From the NCBI GenBank assembly GCA_009929375.1, contig SAAO01000024.1, positions 1 to 64,000 on the forward strand: a DNA stretch of 64,000 nt, written 5' to 3'. Under the pieces are notes generated by a model. That model saw nothing but the letters and a program-made list of their open reading frames with translations, was not told where the DNA came from and made no database searches. The stretch comes from Bacteroidia bacterium (lineage in GTDB: Bacteria; Bacteroidota; Bacteroidia; Bacteroidales; Paludibacteraceae). Below, piece after piece: positions 26,389 through 35,167 of this stretch (positions within the stretch are counted from its first letter, which is position 1; the number at the start of each line of letters is the position of its first letter). A program made the position numbers and the translations under genes.

Positions 26389-27336
26389 TTATAGCGATGA
26401 GGCTTTCATATTCACTGCTTTTATCTGCGACCAAAGGCGTACAACCCAAACTACAACTATGGCCCAACCCAAACGCGGCAACACTATCCAGGCAGCCGGA
26501 ACTCCTATAGCGACGAACAAAAGCGTATCCTCGAGCAGGGAGTGATTCACGGCTATGTGATAGTTCAGTAAATTTGCATTTTCAGGACTTATCTCATTGT
26601 TTTCAACCGACTCGGTCATAATGGCCGATCCGTAAGCCAATCCCACGGTTTGCGCCACGAACCAAAGAAAAGCGCTGTCGGGTGGAAGTCCCATAAACTT
26701 CATAAGCGGTGAAAACAGTCTGGCAATTTTATCCAGAAGTCTGAATTCCTTCAGTACCTGTTGCATAATCATCAGTCCGGTTACAATGAGGGTGATTTTT
26801 ACAATAAGCCCGAATGTGGACCATAGCCATTCGGTGAGCATTTCGCCAAAAGCAGGATTTGCAACTTCATGACTGATCTGAATGTTTGAAGATGTTTGTT
26901 CCGGCAGAATTTTATGCATAACAAAAGCCAGAACAAACGAGCTGAAAAATCTGAGGAAGAACATAATCAGTGCTGATGAACCTGTTTTGCGTTGTACGGC
27001 TGTTTCCACAATCAGGTTGTGCGAAACAAGACACATTAATGCGAGTATGCTTATTTCACGAATGTCGAGTGGGAGAGTGGCTATTATGGCAATAGGTGCA
27101 TACAGCGACAGAAACATGCTGGAGATAAATACGATAGCCGATTCGCCAGGCAGCCCTATCAGTGAAAAAAGTGGTGACATGTAGCCGGCAAAAATGCCCA
27201 GTAAACCACTGAACTGAAGTAAACTGACTAAAAAACTTATGGGAATAATGATTTTGAGAAGCCACCAGATTGTTTTTCCGGCTTTGGGAAATGCACTTTT
27301 TGTGGCTGAGAAAAGTTGATTGTAAAACGTTTTCAT
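26389..27336 (-). CDS. Nucleoside-recognition (Gate) domain membrane protein
   Basis: The 315-residue protein begins MKTFYNQLFSATK (ATG at 27334-27336; an upstream extension is rejected). It has about eight hydrophobic segments arranged in two halves, each with a Gate/nucleoside-recognition core: SLIGLPGESAIVFISSMFLS (about 80-99) and MGLPPDSAFLWFVAQTVGL (about 220-238). Similar proteins are related to SpmA/SpmB and the nucleoside transporter gate. Substrate is unknown. The -7 box at 27433-27440 suggests a leader of about 90 nt. Confidence 0.85.
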   Translation of the reverse strand: MKTFYNQLFSATKSAFPKAGKTIWWLLKIIIPISFLVSLLQFSGLLGIFAGYMSPLFSLIGLPGESAIVFISSMFLSLYAPIAIIATLPLDIREISILALMCLVSHNLIVETAVQRKTGSSALIMFFLRFFSSFVLAFVMHKILPEQTSSNIQISHEVANPAFGEMLTEWLWSTFGLIVKITLIVTGLMIMQQVLKEFRLLDKIARLFSPLMKFMGLPPDSAFLWFVAQTVGLAYGSAIMTESVENNEISPENANLLNYHIAVNHSLLEDTLLFVAIGVPAAWIVLPRLGWAIVVVWVVRLWSQIKAVNMKASSL

Positions 27337-27432
27337 TTTCGGAGGGGTATTGTATAAAAACAAGAAAGGTTGTCTCACGACAACCCAATCTTTTTAATTA
27401 ACCTTAAATCTAATACCATGAAAAACACAGTG

Positions 27433-27440
27433 CAAAGATA
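27433..27440 (-). promoter_or_regulatory. -7 box (TATCTTTG) of the Gate-domain gene
   Basis: The minus strand carries TATCTTTG, a full TAnnTTTG match, 97 bp upstream of the chosen start. Confidence 0.45.
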
Positions 27441-27556
27441 AAGGCAAATTTTATGTTGTACAACATGTTTCTGCTATTTTTCTCTGGTTTTAATGTTTTT
27501 TATGATTTCATTTACGGGAGTCAATAGCTGAAAAAAGATATTTAGTTGATAATTAA

Positions 27557-27994
27557 TTACTTTTCTTTTATCCAGGTTTGCGAACGTCCAATCCAGCCTC
27601 CTTTGTCGAGCGAACCGCGTACGGTCAGATTACCGGTTTTGCTGTCGATGTTGATATTGCAACGATAGACTTTGCCGTTGTTAGGGTCAAGAATAGTACC
27701 ACCTGTCAGCGTTCCGTTTTTTTCTATCATGTTTTTAATCACTGTCATACCAAGTTTGGGTTTGTTTTTTTCGGCTCCTTCGCATTCTGTGCACAGAGAA
27801 TCAGCATTTTTGAAAAGCTTTTCTACTTTGCCGTAATATTTGCCATTTGTGGCTTTGAAAATATACACGATAGATTTGGCAGTACCATCTTCATCGTCGA
27901 TGGTCTTCCATCTACCCACAATCTGATCGACCTGTGCAAATGCAGTAACGGATAAGAAAATCAAAAAACTTAGCGTGAAGAGTACTTTTTTCAT
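27557..27994 (-). CDS. DUF2147 periplasmic protein
   Basis: The 145-residue protein has a signal peptide ending at about residue 20 (VTAFAQ) and the DUF2147 pattern: VGRWKTIDDEDGTAKSIVYI, a CTEC pair in SLCTECEGAEKN, GMTVIKNM, and the C-terminal GWIGRSQTWIK. It is a small exported beta-barrel-like protein of unknown function. It is monocistronic, with a -7 box at 28103-28110. Confidence 0.88.
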   Translation of the reverse strand: MKKVLFTLSFLIFLSVTAFAQVDQIVGRWKTIDDEDGTAKSIVYIFKATNGKYYGKVEKLFKNADSLCTECEGAEKNKPKLGMTVIKNMIEKNGTLTGGTILDPNNGKVYRCNINIDSKTGNLTVRGSLDKGGWIGRSQTWIKEK

Positions 27995-28647
27995 ACCTGC
28001 GTAATTTTTTTAGTTGTTGAATGTATTTGTTTTGTGATTAAATGACTGTAATTCAAATTAAATTTTACTCTGAAAGTAAATTTATATCATATTTTTACCG
28101 CACAAAGATATGAAAAATTGCACACTGACAATAGATTTATGCAATATTTTTCATTCATCTGCTTATTTCAGTACACATACAATCGTTTTCTCATTCTTTC
28201 TTTTGCGGTGTTTTTTTGCTAAATTTGTCACTTAATCGGTGTTTCCTGAAAAACCATTAATGGTTTTATATAATGCTTAATAACAATAGAATTGCTGAAG
28301 TTTTATGCAAAATAAGTTGAGTGTTATTATAAAATCATACATTTGAGATACAATAATAGTAACGCTGATTTAGCTGATTTGACGGGTTTCTGAGGATTTC
28401 ATAAGTTATTTACAAATTAGTCACTGATTATGTTTTCTTCGAAAACAGCAGATTTTAAGATAGATGTTGTGAATCAGTTTCGATTTATCGAAAATCCGAT
28501 ATGTAAATCCATTTATTATGTATCATCAATATCTGCCTAATCAGCTGAATCCGCGTTTCTATTTTTTTTTATTTATGAAAGCCCTGATTAAATATTTATC
28601 TCATTAGATATTATTCAGATATTATCAGAAACAAAACCAGTTAATTA
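27995..28647. other. 653-bp gap: DUF2147 promoter and a mobile-looking palindromic element
   Basis: On the minus strand TATCTTTG (28103-28110) is a promoter candidate for DUF2147. The segment 28331-28594 is copy A of a palindromic element also present at 32915-33166. Its ends are AACGCTGATTTAGCTGATTT (28361-28380) and CTGCCTAATCAGCTGAATCC (28533-28552). No protein-coding frame was seen. Confidence 0.75.
28331..28594. repeat. Palindromic element, copy A (AACGCTGATT family)
   Basis: Shared with copy B at 32915-33166: the flank AAAATCATACATTT, the end word AACGCTGATT, the interior TTATGTTTTCTTCGAAAAC, the palindrome TTTCGATTTATCGAAAA, the end word AATCNGCNNAATCNGCGTT, and the outer flank AGCCCT with AAATAT. 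Copy A has diverged at its arms. It encodes nothing recognisable. Confidence 0.85.
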
Positions 28648-29124
28648 ATGAAGACCATTACAATTACAGATACTGCCGGGATGGAGCAGATTATTTCGGA
28701 ATGCCGGATTTGCTTCGTGGGTTTTGCCGGACCCGACGGTGAACCTTATGTGCTACCTATGAATTTCGCTTATCACGAAGGACACATTATTCTGCATTCA
28801 GCTCCGTTTGGTACTCACTTGCAGATACTCGAAACAAATAACCGCGTTTGTATTACTTTCTGTACCGATGGAAAACTGGTTTATCAGCATCCGGATGTGG
28901 CCTGCAGCTACCGTATGGATTCGAAAAGTGTAGTTTGTAAATCGACTATACGGTTTGAAGAAGAACTGGATAAAAAAGAGGAACTTCTGAATATATTTAT
29001 GAAAAAATATTCAGATAAATCGTTTAAATATTCGCTTCCGGCTTTGAAAAATGTAAAAATATGGGTGGCTGAAGTGCATGAAATGACTGCAAAGGCTTTT
29101 GGACAACCACATTTCAGACAGTAA
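28648..29124 (+). CDS. Pyridoxamine 5'-phosphate oxidase-like flavin-binding protein
   Basis: The 158-residue protein fits the split-barrel FMN-binding family that includes NimA-type nitroimidazole reductases. Features are the N-terminal SECRICFVGFAGPDGEPYVL, PMNFAYHEGHIILHSAPFGT (about 40-59), and a C-terminal VKIWVAEVHEMTAKAFGQ. It is cytosolic and probably an FMN-dependent redox protein; substrate is unknown. It is convergent with the AraC-family gene, 4 bp away. Confidence 0.88.
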   Translation: MKTITITDTAGMEQIISECRICFVGFAGPDGEPYVLPMNFAYHEGHIILHSAPFGTHLQILETNNRVCITFCTDGKLVYQHPDVACSYRMDSKSVVCKSTIRFEEELDKKEELLNIFMKKYSDKSFKYSLPALKNVKIWVAEVHEMTAKAFGQPHFRQ

Positions 29125-29128
29125 TTGG

Positions 29129-30031
29129 CTATTCTTCAGTTTCGCGACTGAATGAGCGGTATTCAACAGGCGTATATCCGGTATTTTTCTTAAACTGGCC
29201 AAAGAAATGTTCAGTTGAGTTATAACCAAGCTGATATGCAATTTCCTTTACAGACTGTGGAGTGCTCACAAGCAAATGTTTGGCTTTACGAAGTTTCAGT
29301 GCCTGAAAGTATTTGGCAGGAGCATAGCCTGTGTATTCCCTGAATACTTTCCGGAACCAGGAATAACTGATATTCAGTTTGGAGGCCAGTTCTTCGGTAT
29401 CAATATTCTTGTCAACATTTTCGTTCATGATAATTTTTGCCTGTTCAATCTTCTGAACCACATTACCTGACTCGAAAATCTTATTTTTCGAAATGGATGA
29501 AATCAGTCCGAACATATGCATCACAATGCCTGCAAGATATTGCTGAGCCGATATTCTGTCGGTTTCGGCAATTTCTATTGCCCTGCTGAAAAGTGCGGCC
29601 AGTTCTTCGTTGAAACCCACATCGAGCAGCTGATTGTCTTTCGTGAGAAATCCCGAAGCCACAATATTGTCGATAATAGCACCCTCAAATCCGATATAGT
29701 ATTCGTTCCAGCCTGTTTCGGGATCGGGTTGGTAGCTGTGCCACTGCCCGGGAAAAATCACAAGCAGCTTTCCCTTTGCGAGTCGAATGTTGCGTTGATC
29801 GCCGATTGACAATACACCACGACCTTTGGTAATGTACAAAAACTGATATTCACGAAGCACACGCCCTTTCTTGGCATTGAAAAAATAGCCATTGGGATGA
29901 TCGGAGAGGGGATAGGGAGTTCCGGCAGCAATCGCCTGAAAGCCGACTGTGTTTACCGACAGTCCAAACTGACGATCTTTTTCGTTTACTATCAGATATT
30001 TAAAGTCGACTCCGGGTTTGTTGAAATGCAT
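29129..30031 (-). CDS. AraC-family transcriptional regulator
   Basis: The 300-residue protein has an N-terminal cupin-like sensor (about residues 30-160; REYQFLYITKGRGVLSIGDQ) and a C-terminal double helix-turn-helix (about 195-295; LASKLNISYSWFRKVFREYT and IAYQLGYNSTEHFFGQFKKN). Such regulators often control nearby carbohydrate genes. The GH105 gene immediately upstream is in the same direction but is separated by a terminator hairpin, so regulation of GH105 is only suggested by proximity. Confidence 0.95.
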   Translation of the reverse strand: MHFNKPGVDFKYLIVNEKDRQFGLSVNTVGFQAIAAGTPYPLSDHPNGYFFNAKKGRVLREYQFLYITKGRGVLSIGDQRNIRLAKGKLLVIFPGQWHSYQPDPETGWNEYYIGFEGAIIDNIVASGFLTKDNQLLDVGFNEELAALFSRAIEIAETDRISAQQYLAGIVMHMFGLISSISKNKIFESGNVVQKIEQAKIIMNENVDKNIDTEELASKLNISYSWFRKVFREYTGYAPAKYFQALKLRKAKHLLVSTPQSVKEIAYQLGYNSTEHFFGQFKKNTGYTPVEYRSFSRETEE

Positions 30032-30077
30032 AGTACTCCGATTTTTAAGAATACAAATCTAATAAAAATAAACGAAA

Positions 30078-30122
30078 AACCCGAAATACGATGACTTTGA
30101 TCAGGTCAGTGCATTTCGGGTT
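30078..30122 (-). terminator. Terminator after the GH105 gene
   Basis: Arms AACCCGAAAT (30078-30087) and ATTTCGGGTT (30113-30122) carry an inner partly paired region. On the minus strand TTTTTCG follows. Confidence 0.7.
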
Positions 30123-30143
30123 CAATTACGGGAGAGCGAGTTT

Positions 30144-31448
30144 CTATCGTTTTGCTCCGATTTTGTCGTATTGTTGTTCGGCGCTCACTTCGGTATATTT
30201 GGGTGCATCAATCATTTCGATAAGTGCACGAAGAACAGGACCCTCGCCCATAGGGTCGTTTTCCTGAGTCGGACGATTGTAATAATATTGCAGTGAAGGC
30301 ATAATTCCGGTTCCCACACAAATGTTGGTCACGTCGCCATTAGGAGTAATCAGTTTCATCATACCTTTCAGCCCCTGATCGGCTACGTAAATCATATCGG
30401 GATGAAGCCAGCCTTTTTTTACGCCACGGGCAATACCAAACACAAACATGGCTGTTCCGGTAATTTCTTCGTACGAATCCTCACGGTCGAGTACCTGATG
30501 CCAGAGTCCGTTTTTACCCTGATAACGTGCAATTCCGCGTGCCTGCATTCTGAAGTTTTCGAGCACTTTTTTACGCAATGGATGATTTTCGGGCATTACA
30601 TTCAGCAATTCGGCCTGAGCCATGAAAACCCAGCCATTGGCACGACTCCAGTGAGCCACTCCGTGCTCTTTGGTGTCGCTGTGATAGCAGTGATGGTACA
30701 GTTGCTTTTCAGAACTCCAGAGATATTTTGTGTAATTGAGCACCTGTTTTGCAGCATCGGTCATCATTTTTTTATCGTTGGCAAATTCGCCCATGCGACA
30801 AAGAAATGAAATGGACATGTATGCATCGTCGGCCCAAATAGTATTTTCGTGAGGCCAGATACGAGCAATAGTGCCATCCTTCATTCGTGGCTCATCGTGA
30901 CGGAGGTGCGAAGCGGTTTCATTGATATATTTCAGAAAGGCTTCGTTCGGATATTTTTTCTGAATTTCGATCAGAGAGGCACCCATAGGGCCATTGTCGT
31001 CGAGACGTTTACCTCTGAAAATCATGTGCCAGCTTACTTTGCGTACCGCAAACCAGCCACTTTGATTAAAAGCACTGTCGTAAAGCTGTCGGAAATAATC
31101 GAGGTTGCCTTCGTTGAACACAAAGTTCATATTCCGGAGTACAAAATTCTCGTATTTCTTTTCGCCGAGTTTTTCAGCCAGTTCGAGCATGGCAATGTTG
31201 GTCACTCCATTGGTGTAATGCCATTGATTGTATTTAGATTCGGCAACAATGTCGTACGAAAGAGGCAGATTTTTTACAGTCTCATACTTTTCTCCGGTTT
31301 TATTATTTACAAAAGTATAGCTGGTCGAACTTAAAATCCGGTCGGCTATTTTGCGTGCCATTTGCTCGGCTTGCTTGTTTTGGGCATTTGTAAATAAAAG
31401 GCCTGAGCTAAAAAGTAATAGTAATGCTGCTGAAATAAGTTTTTTCAT
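30144..31448 (-). CDS. Unsaturated rhamnogalacturonyl hydrolase, GH105/GH88 family
   Basis: These (alpha/alpha)6 barrel enzymes remove the unsaturated uronic acid left by pectate or rhamnogalacturonan lyases. The 434-residue protein has a signal peptide (about residues 1-22, ending TNAQ), the catalytic region IWADDAYMS (D207, D208), HWSRANGW (266-273) and GTGIMPSLQYYYNRP near the C-terminus. A periplasmic location is expected. It pairs in theme with the GH53 galactanase, and an AraC regulator is next door. Confidence 0.92.
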   Translation of the reverse strand: MKKLISAALLLLFSSGLLFTNAQNKQAEQMARKIADRILSSTSYTFVNNKTGEKYETVKNLPLSYDIVAESKYNQWHYTNGVTNIAMLELAEKLGEKKYENFVLRNMNFVFNEGNLDYFRQLYDSAFNQSGWFAVRKVSWHMIFRGKRLDDNGPMGASLIEIQKKYPNEAFLKYINETASHLRHDEPRMKDGTIARIWPHENTIWADDAYMSISFLCRMGEFANDKKMMTDAAKQVLNYTKYLWSSEKQLYHHCYHSDTKEHGVAHWSRANGWVFMAQAELLNVMPENHPLRKKVLENFRMQARGIARYQGKNGLWHQVLDREDSYEEITGTAMFVFGIARGVKKGWLHPDMIYVADQGLKGMMKLITPNGDVTNICVGTGIMPSLQYYYNRPTQENDPMGEGPVLRALIEMIDAPKYTEVSAEQQYDKIGAKR

Positions 31449-31795
31449 TTGTAAACAGTGTTTCTTCCTTTTTTCCTGAATGGAAATTTTTTTTGATAAA
31501 ATACTTAAAATTTTTCGGTCGTCAGACAGAAAAGATATATGACAAAATTTACAGAGAAGATATGCTTTTCTGAAATTACTGCATTCAAAATTATAAAAAG
31601 CTTAGCTATTTACAACCCTGAGTGGATAATAGTACAAAAAACAGCACAGAAATACATGATTTGAACGATTTTTACGAATTGTAGTGCGATATAAGTATCT
31701 CTGATAGCATTTGCGGGGAAAACTGAATGACAAAAAAAAGTCTGAATTCCCACTTTTTCAGGGCAATTCAGACTTTATACTTTGTGTTTGAAATG
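31449..31795. other. Gap between GH105 and panE
   Basis: The gap holds the promoter region of GH105 (no clear -7 box) and, at 31737-31776, a hairpin with arms AAGTCTGAATT and AATTCAGACTT that serves as the panE terminator on the minus strand, followed by TTTTTTTTG. Nothing else was recognised. Confidence 0.7.
31737..31776 (-). terminator. Terminator after panE
   Basis: Arms AAGTCTGAATT (about 31738-31748) and AATTCAGACTT (31765-31775) are followed on the minus strand by a run of T. Confidence 0.8.
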
Positions 31796-32716
31796 TTATT
31801 TTTTCAATTCTGAATGTACTTTTTCGTAAGTTGGTGTAAGTATTCCATGTTTTTTACCCATTTCGATTACAATGGCTGTAAGTGTATCGAGTTCGGTGTT
31901 TTTGCCTGCACTAAAGTCGCTGTGCATGGAAGCTGTGGTGCCAAAAGGCAGGCGTTCGATATGGCTGACTGTGGTTTCAACTATGTCGGTGTCGAAAGTG
32001 ATACCTTCGGCATGTGCAATGGCCGACACTTCGCGAATAATTTTCAGCGTAATTTCTTTACGATTACTGTCGGTCAGCAAATCGCGGAAACCCACATTGA
32101 AATAGGAGGTAAGTGTAGCCGTTGTGGAAATAAATATGAATTTTCGCCAGATAATTTTACCGATTTCAGGTGTAAGATTGGCTTTGATACCTGCATCGAG
32201 CATTAATTTTTCAATGTAACGAAGCTTCTCGGTTGTCTGGTTGCGCATTCCGAAATACAAACTGTGTACACCTCCCGAACTTTCAACCACACCAGGCTCG
32301 TTCAAACGGCCCACAATATACACACAGCCTTCCCATATTTCGTTTTCGGGCAACAGACTGGCAATGCGCTCGCTGATATCCGCACCATTGAGTAAAGGCA
32401 GAATGACAGTTTCGGGACCTACACAGGGTTTTATTTGTTCGATTGTGGCATTCAGATCGTAGCTTTTTGTTGCCAGGATAATATAATCGGCAATTCCAAC
32501 TTCAGAAACATTGTTGGTAGCGATTGCAGGACGGGCAGTAAAGGTTCCATTCTCGGTAATTACTTTCAACCCATTTTGTTGTATGGCTGCAAGATGCGCA
32601 CCGCGGGCTACAAATGATATTTCAATTTCTGGATGCTGTTCGTATTTTCGGGCAAGCAGGCCACCATAGTAACCTCCCACGCCTCCGATTCCGACGATTA
32701 GTATTTTTGTTTTCAT
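31796..32716 (-). CDS. panE: 2-dehydropantoate 2-reductase
   Basis: PanE reduces ketopantoate to pantoate with NADPH for coenzyme A synthesis. The 306-residue protein shows the Rossmann motif ILIVGIGGVGGYYGG (residues 5-19), the lysine-containing TKSYDLNATIEQI segment (about 83-95), LPLLNGADI and the C-terminal domain lysine region IIWRKFIFIS (about 187-196). Length is normal. It is monocistronic, flanked by its own terminator and by a repeat-rich gap. Some family members are not true PanE, so substrate is moderately sure. Confidence 0.9.
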   Translation of the reverse strand: MKTKILIVGIGGVGGYYGGLLARKYEQHPEIEISFVARGAHLAAIQQNGLKVITENGTFTARPAIATNNVSEVGIADYIILATKSYDLNATIEQIKPCVGPETVILPLLNGADISERIASLLPENEIWEGCVYIVGRLNEPGVVESSGGVHSLYFGMRNQTTEKLRYIEKLMLDAGIKANLTPEIGKIIWRKFIFISTTATLTSYFNVGFRDLLTDSNRKEITLKIIREVSAIAHAEGITFDTDIVETTVSHIERLPFGTTASMHSDFSAGKNTELDTLTAIVIEMGKKHGILTPTYEKVHSELKK

Positions 32717-33269
32717 TGATTTTTTATTGACAGTTGACTGGTTAATTGGTTGATCAGTTTATCTGTTCATTAATTAGTCTGCAGGTTGCATTTTCAGAAA
32801 CAAAAGCAAGCTAACAATCGTTGAAGGATAAACCAATTGTTTAGTTATTTGGCTAAAGCCCAATTTCTTCCATATCAATATAAAGAGACTATTGAAAATT
32901 AAGTAAGATCAGAAAAAATCATACATTTAATATTGTAATTGCAACGCTGATTCAGCGGATTAGGCGGTTGTCAGCGGATTTATTTTTTTTTCAGATTATG
33001 TTTTCTTCGAAAACGGCAGATTTTTAAGACTAATTTTGAAAATCCGTTTCGATTTATCGAAAAATCCGATATAAATCCATATGATAATTATCTGTCCACA
33101 TCCGCCTAATCCGCTAAATCAGCGTTCCAATTTTTTCTATTTAGTTTTTCAGCAAGCCCTAAATATAGTTATTTATGACTTGCGTAAATTTGCGTTTGTT
33201 CATGTGATTTGCGTTCCTATTGTTTTTGATATAGCCAATTCAATTCAGCAATCAGCCATTCTCCACTGA
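32717..33269. other. 553-bp gap with word repeats and palindromic element copy B
   Basis: TTGACAGTTGACTGGTTAAT (32722-32741) and TTGATCAG belong to the GTTGACA word family. Copy B of the palindromic element occupies 32915-33166. After it come GCGTAAATTTGCG and GTGATTTGCGTTCC words (about 33183-33215). No coding potential was seen. Confidence 0.75.
32915..33166. repeat. Palindromic element, copy B (AACGCTGATT family)
   Basis: The 25-bp terminal inverted repeats match at 24 positions: 32943-32967 (AACGCTGATTCAGCGGATTA then GGCGG) and 33102-33126 (CCGCCTAATCCGCTAAATCA then GCGTT). The interior carries the TTCTTCGAAAAC and TTCGATTTATCGAA palindromes shared with copy A. Confidence 0.88.
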
Positions 33270-34007
33270 TTACTCCTCAAAAAACTCAAGTGAGAAATTT
33301 TCGCCATCGAATTTTCCGTATGAGAAAATGCTGACAAAATCGCCAAGAATGACGACCCGTGTTTGTTTGCTTATTTGCAAATCGAGGGCGATGTGCCTGT
33401 GTCCGAATATCAGAAAATCAGGTTGATGTGTTTTGCAATAGTTTTTGGCAAATACCACCAGAAACTCGTTGTTCTCGCCTTTGTATTCCGATTCTTTTCC
33501 GGTATATTTCTTCCGGTTTTGCTCCGACCATTTGTAACCAAAGTTCTGTCCCAAACGGGGAGGCAGCCAACCGAAAAGTTTCTGAGCCAGTTTACTGTGG
33601 AATATCCTGCGAATGAAATGGAATTTTTTATCACCGGCATCGAGTCCGTCGCCATGCGCCAGAAAGAAGTTTTTGCTGCCGAGTTGCATGGTTTCGGGTT
33701 TGCGATGCACTTTCAGACCAATTTCGTTTTCGAGATAGCCAAAAGTCCAGATATCGTGATTACCGGTAAAGAAATGAATTTCAATACCTGCATCAGCCAG
33801 TTCGGTCAGTTTACCTAAAAAACGTACGAATCCTTTGGGAACCACAGTTTTATATTCGAACCAGAAATCGAACATATCGCCCATTAGAAAAATCTGACTG
33901 GCATCGGCTTTTACCATATCGAGCCAGCGTACAAGTTTTTTCTCCTGTTCCAAAGGGTTTTCGATAATTCGCGAACCTAAATGTGCATCGGAAATAAAAT
34001 AGATCAT
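33270..34007 (-). CDS. lpxH: UDP-2,3-diacylglucosamine diphosphatase
   Basis: LpxH hydrolyses UDP-2,3-diacylglucosamine to lipid X in lipid A synthesis at the cytoplasmic face. The 245-residue protein shows all metallophosphoesterase motifs: SDAHLG (residues 6-11), GDMFDFW (43-49), GNHD (82-85), LAHGDG (115-120) and FGHRH (about 202-206). It lies 12 bp downstream of the DUF59 gene and is probably cotranscribed with it. Confidence 0.92.
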   Translation of the reverse strand: MIYFISDAHLGSRIIENPLEQEKKLVRWLDMVKADASQIFLMGDMFDFWFEYKTVVPKGFVRFLGKLTELADAGIEIHFFTGNHDIWTFGYLENEIGLKVHRKPETMQLGSKNFFLAHGDGLDAGDKKFHFIRRIFHSKLAQKLFGWLPPRLGQNFGYKWSEQNRKKYTGKESEYKGENNEFLVVFAKNYCKTHQPDFLIFGHRHIALDLQISKQTRVVILGDFVSIFSYGKFDGENFSLEFFEE

Positions 34008-34019
34008 ATAGCTGTTTTT

Positions 34020-34334
34020 TTATAAAAAGCCAAGTTCGAGCTGGGCTTCTTCACTCATCATGCTTTTATCCCACGCGGGTTCAAACACAATGTTTACATT
34101 TACGTCGTTTACACCTTCGACACTGAGTACTTTCATGCGCACATCTTCCACAATAAAGTCTACTGCAGGACAATTTGGTGCGGTGAGGGTCATGTCGATT
34201 TCGAGTTGACCGTTTTCGTCGAGGTCGATACGGTAAATCAAACCAAGGTCGTAAATATTGACAGGTATTTCGGGGTCAAATACTGTTTTCAGCATTTTGA
34301 CTATTTTTTCTTCAGTTTGCAGAAATTCGTTCAT
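34020..34334 (-). CDS. DUF59/MIP18-family iron-sulfur assembly protein (SufT-like)
   Basis: The 104-residue protein begins MNEFLQTEEKIVKMLKTVFD (ATG at 34332-34334; a longer upstream frame is rejected). It has the family pattern FDPEIPVNIYDLGLIYRI (about 19-36), the reactive cysteine in LTAPNCPAVDF and the C-terminal FEPAWDKSMMSEEAQLELGF. Proteins of this type help mature iron-sulfur proteins, usually within suf operons; no other suf gene is visible here. It leads lpxH by 12 bp. Confidence 0.92.
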   Translation of the reverse strand: MNEFLQTEEKIVKMLKTVFDPEIPVNIYDLGLIYRIDLDENGQLEIDMTLTAPNCPAVDFIVEDVRMKVLSVEGVNDVNVNIVFEPAWDKSMMSEEAQLELGFL

Positions 34335-34655
34335 ATGATAATTATTTTTGTATTTACTCATAACCTAACTCCCCAAGGGGAATTTATGGAAAATGAACAG
34401 TTAAATATTTTTTTTTTTTGAATTGCTTGTAAATAAGCAAAAGGTCTATTGGTATCTTTCTTTATCCCGGAGGGATAACAAATTTATAGAATAAAAAAAT
34501 TGTAATATTCATATTCGACCCCAACGGGGTCGAATTGCTATGTTAAAACAAGATCTATAGACATATGAATCCTACGGATTCGAAATATATCATTAAATGT
34601 TATTCGTTACTTAAATGCTATTTTAACACGTAGGAATGAAAATAGTTTAGCAAAC
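34335..34655. other. Gap with a cluster of three short palindromes
   Basis: A G-rich unit lies at 34361-34385 (CCTAACTCCCCAAGGGGAAT). Three palindromes follow: TTATCCC-gga-GGGATAA (34462-34478), ATTCGACCCC-aac-GGGGTCGAAT (34513-34535) and GAATCC-tac-GGATTC (34567-34581). These are spaced about 35-50 bp apart. No coding potential was recognised. Confidence 0.8.
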
Positions 34656-35072
34656 TTATAAAGTTTCAGCTTTTTTGGCGCTTTTTTCCACGAGTTCATC
34701 AAACTCGGGCAGGGCAGAGGCCAGTTTCCCGTTTATCACAGCCACAGTGTCCACACGGGCTTTAATGCAAAGCAGGTTGTCGGTTTTACGGCGTATTTCC
34801 TGATGAAAAACGTATTTTACACCTTCTTTTTTTACATAAAGACGTGATATGAAACTATCGCCCGAACGCAATGATGCTTTAAAAGCCATTTCGATACGTG
34901 CTACCACAGCATCGATACCACGATGATGGAGTTCGTCGAAGCTCACATTGTTTTCAAGCAAAAATTCGTGACGTGTATGCTCAAGGTAATTCTGATACAC
35001 CGAATTATTGACTATGCCCTGCAAATCGAGTTCATAGTCGCGTACTTTCATTTCAAGTTCGTAGATAAACAT
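34656..35072 (-). CDS. Acyl-CoA thioesterase, 4HBT/YbgC type
   Basis: The 138-residue hot-dog-fold protein carries the family motif DLQGIVNNSVYQNYLEHTRHEFL (about 16-38) with the catalytic acid at its start. The usual GHVNN is IVNN here. It should hydrolyse acyl-CoA thioesters in the cytosol; chain length is unknown. It follows the O-methyltransferase gene after a 95-bp gap filled with TTTACAATTTATTCATTTAC and CGCGAAACGCGAAACACGAA words, so cotranscription is uncertain. Confidence 0.9.
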   Translation of the reverse strand: MFIYELEMKVRDYELDLQGIVNNSVYQNYLEHTRHEFLLENNVSFDELHHRGIDAVVARIEMAFKASLRSGDSFISRLYVKKEGVKYVFHQEIRRKTDNLLCIKARVDTVAVINGKLASALPEFDELVEKSAKKAETL

Positions 35073-35082
35073 TTTTATTATT

Positions 35083-35165
35083 TACAATTTATTCATTTAC
35101 AATTTACGATTGCTGATTTATTGGTTAAACTTAACCCATAACGCGAAACGCGAAACACGAAACGC
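35083..35165. repeat. Word mosaic between the O-methyltransferase and thioesterase genes
   Basis: TTTACAATTTATTCATTTAC (35085-35104) matches the arm of the 27-bp inverted repeat at 21338. It is followed by ATTGCTGATTTATTGG and by CGCGAAACGCGAAACACGAA (about 35142-35161), related to the CCCGAAA words at 15033. Confidence 0.65.
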
Positions 35166-35167
35166 CT

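Noticed and set aside
28331-28594. Palindromic element as a remnant transposase gene
   Set aside because: Neither copy contains an open frame or transposase motif; it is treated as non-coding.
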